NCBI GenBank assembly: GCA_002869185.1
Contig: PKTN01000009.1
Coordinates: forward strand, 62,001-126,000
DNA length: 64,000 nucleotides
From: Denitrovibrio sp.
Lineage (GTDB): Bacteria > Chrysiogenota > Deferribacteres > Deferribacterales > Geovibrionaceae
Direction of reading: 5' to 3'
The notes beneath the pieces were generated by a model. It made no database searches. It saw only the letters and a list, made by a program, of their open reading frames with translations, and was not told the DNA's origin. Within the stretch, counting starts at the first letter, position 1. Each line of letters starts with the position of its first letter. Positions 62,916 through 64,000 of this stretch are shown here, piece after piece. A program made the position numbers and the translations under genes.

Positions 62916-64000
62916 TGGGCGGTAGAGATAGAAAAAAATTATATGAGCTACTGAAATCGTTTTATGAAGGTGTGCTTAAAGAAGATTATTTTGAAGGTTC
63001 ACCAGAGCAGAGACTTTATAGAAAGATATATTTCGAGACATTTAGACACCTCGGTTTTATCGAGAAGTGTTTGGATACTCTTTATAAAGAGACCCCTGGA
63101 CCAGAGCTTCGCGCGGCGCTTGCTCTTGGTGCTTGCCAGATTCTGTTTATAGATGATGTCCCTGCCTATGCGGCGGTAAACGAGACTGTTTCACTTGTTA
63201 AACAACACAAAAGGAATTTTGTGAACGCTATTTTGCGTAGTGTTGGCAGACAAAAAGAAGAGTTCCTTAAAAATTATAATATCAGAGAAGATTTCCCAGC
63301 TTGGTTTATTAAAAGATGGGAAGCGAGGCTCGGTGATGAGCTAGAAGAGTTCCTTCAAGACCTTAACTCCAAACCTCCATTTTATGGTGTGGATAAAGAG
63401 ACGTTCGAACTGAAGTTACTGAATGAACGTTCAGAAGATTATGTAATGGATAGAGGGTCATACGCCATAGCAAAGCTTGCTGGCAATTGTCATCCTATGT
63501 CTGTTCTTGACTGTTGTGCCGCTCCGGGTGGCAAGACATACATACTCTCTGGGACATATCCAGAGGCTAGAGTCTTCGCTGTGGAGAAGAGTGCCAGACG
63601 TTTCAAAAGCCTACAGAGAAATATGGAAGAACTGGGCGTGAAGAATGTCGATCTCATCCAAAAGGATCTTATGTGGTTAGAGACTGAGGCTAAGTTTGAC
63701 CTTGTACTACTTGATGCGCCTTGTACTGCATTAGGTACTATCAAGCGTCATCCAGAGGTTCGTTGGCTCAGACATCTAAATGACGTTAGAGAGAATAGCA
63801 AAAGACAGCTTGAGATGCTTAAGAAGGCTGCGACCTTTATGGCTCCAGGTGGTAGACTTATATATTCTGTATGTTCTATGGAACCAGAAGAAACCACAGA
63901 GGTCATAGAAAAGTTTCTAGCATCAGAAAATGGGTATAAACTTGTAGAACCATCATGTGACGATGATTTCAAAAACGGCAAGTATCTCATTTCTATTCCA
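62915..64000 (+). CDS. rsmB: 16S rRNA (cytosine-967-C5)-methyltransferase RsmB (partial, cut by window end)
   Basis: ATG at 62915 overlaps the htpX stop by one base (TAATG) and the frame stays open to the window end, giving 362 codons; the C-terminus is missing. The N-terminal NusB-like domain has LALGACQILF and AVNETVSLVK. The methyltransferase domain has VLDCCAAPGGKTY near residue 198, LLDAPCTALGTIKRHP near 264 with the catalytic Cys, and YSVCSMEPEE near 318 with the second Cys. All of the RsmB active site is visible. It modifies 16S rRNA with SAM. Confidence 0.93.
   Translation, partial: MGGRDRKKLYELLKSFYEGVLKEDYFEGSPEQRLYRKIYFETFRHLGFIEKCLDTLYKETPGPELRAALALGACQILFIDDVPAYAAVNETVSLVKQHKRNFVNAILRSVGRQKEEFLKNYNIREDFPAWFIKRWEARLGDELEEFLQDLNSKPPFYGVDKETFELKLLNERSEDYVMDRGSYAIAKLAGNCHPMSVLDCCAAPGGKTYILSGTYPEARVFAVEKSARRFKSLQRNMEELGVKNVDLIQKDLMWLETEAKFDLVLLDAPCTALGTIKRHPEVRWLRHLNDVRENSKRQLEMLKKAATFMAPGGRLIYSVCSMEPEETTEVIEKFLASENGYKLVEPSCDDDFKNGKYLISIP

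Overview
The window reads as chromosome of a low-GC Gram-negative bacterium. Evidence for an outer membrane is LpxC, a WecA-type transferase, UppP and several large sugar-polymer loci. Evidence for the lineage is weaker: RNase J, a type IV pilus ATPase next to recA, a DUF116 gene between fmt and htpX, GlnE and many sigma54/two-component proteins together suggest Deferribacterota or a related deep-branching group. This placement is inference and rests on no database search.

Layout. 1-3069 (+): the end of a gene and a large membrane protein that looks like an ABC exporter with two degenerate nucleotide-binding domains. 3184-15791 (-): one long glycan operon with a glycosyltransferase, three TylF/CmcI-type methyltransferases, a methylthiotransferase-like radical SAM enzyme, genes for a CDP-6-deoxy (probably C-methylated) sugar, a membrane UDP-sugar dehydratase, a PglC-like initiating transferase and a DegT aminotransferase. 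16058-20242 (+): WbpD-, WbpB- and WbpA/TviB-like enzymes and a mannose-1-phosphate guanylyltransferase. 20453-25335 (+): recA, pilT, recX, rplI, dnaB, with a GIY-YIG gene between dispersed repeats. 25596-28891 (+): lpxC, ugd and UDP-xylose synthase. 28875-31741 (-): WecA-like transferase and a phosphohexomutase-like protein. 31911-38346 (+): sensor kinase, glnE, a broken thiE-like gene and a UDP-glucuronate epimerase. 38343-40423 (-): thioesterase and molybdopterin enzyme. 40516 (+): yajQ. 41046-45948 (-): dTDP-rhamnose genes and polyphosphate:AMP phosphotransferase. 46034-55193 (+): FetB-like permease, TRIC-like channel, RNase J, uppP, ftsK, a broken dihydroorotate dehydrogenase-like gene and an O-acyltransferase. 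55204-60167 (-): NDH-2, an outer-membrane protein, a broken NtrC-type regulator and its kinase. 60357-64000 (+): fmt, DUF116, htpX and rsmB (cut by the window end).

Taken together the window encodes supply of CDP-6-deoxyhexose, UDP-diacetamido-uronate, UDP-4-amino sugar, GDP-mannose, UDP-glucuronate, UDP-xylose, UDP-galacturonate and dTDP-rhamnose, plus lipid-carrier enzymes (WecA-like, PglC-like, UppP) and decorating methyl- and acyltransferases. I see no clear Wzx, Wzy or ABC-type O-antigen exporter pair, so assembly and export genes must lie mostly outside the window.

The most unusual signals are: (1) the 871-residue protein with two tandem ABC-ATPase-like domains that both lack a Walker A motif; (2) six in-frame stop codons in five otherwise intact genes, four of them at a conserved Glu or Gly and all compatible with G:C to T:A changes; (3) a methylthiotransferase-like radical SAM enzyme without a TRAM domain inside a glycan operon; (4) a sigma54-like promoter in front of lpxC; and (5) a structured recA leader. 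Regulatory sites were found by eye and are predictions.
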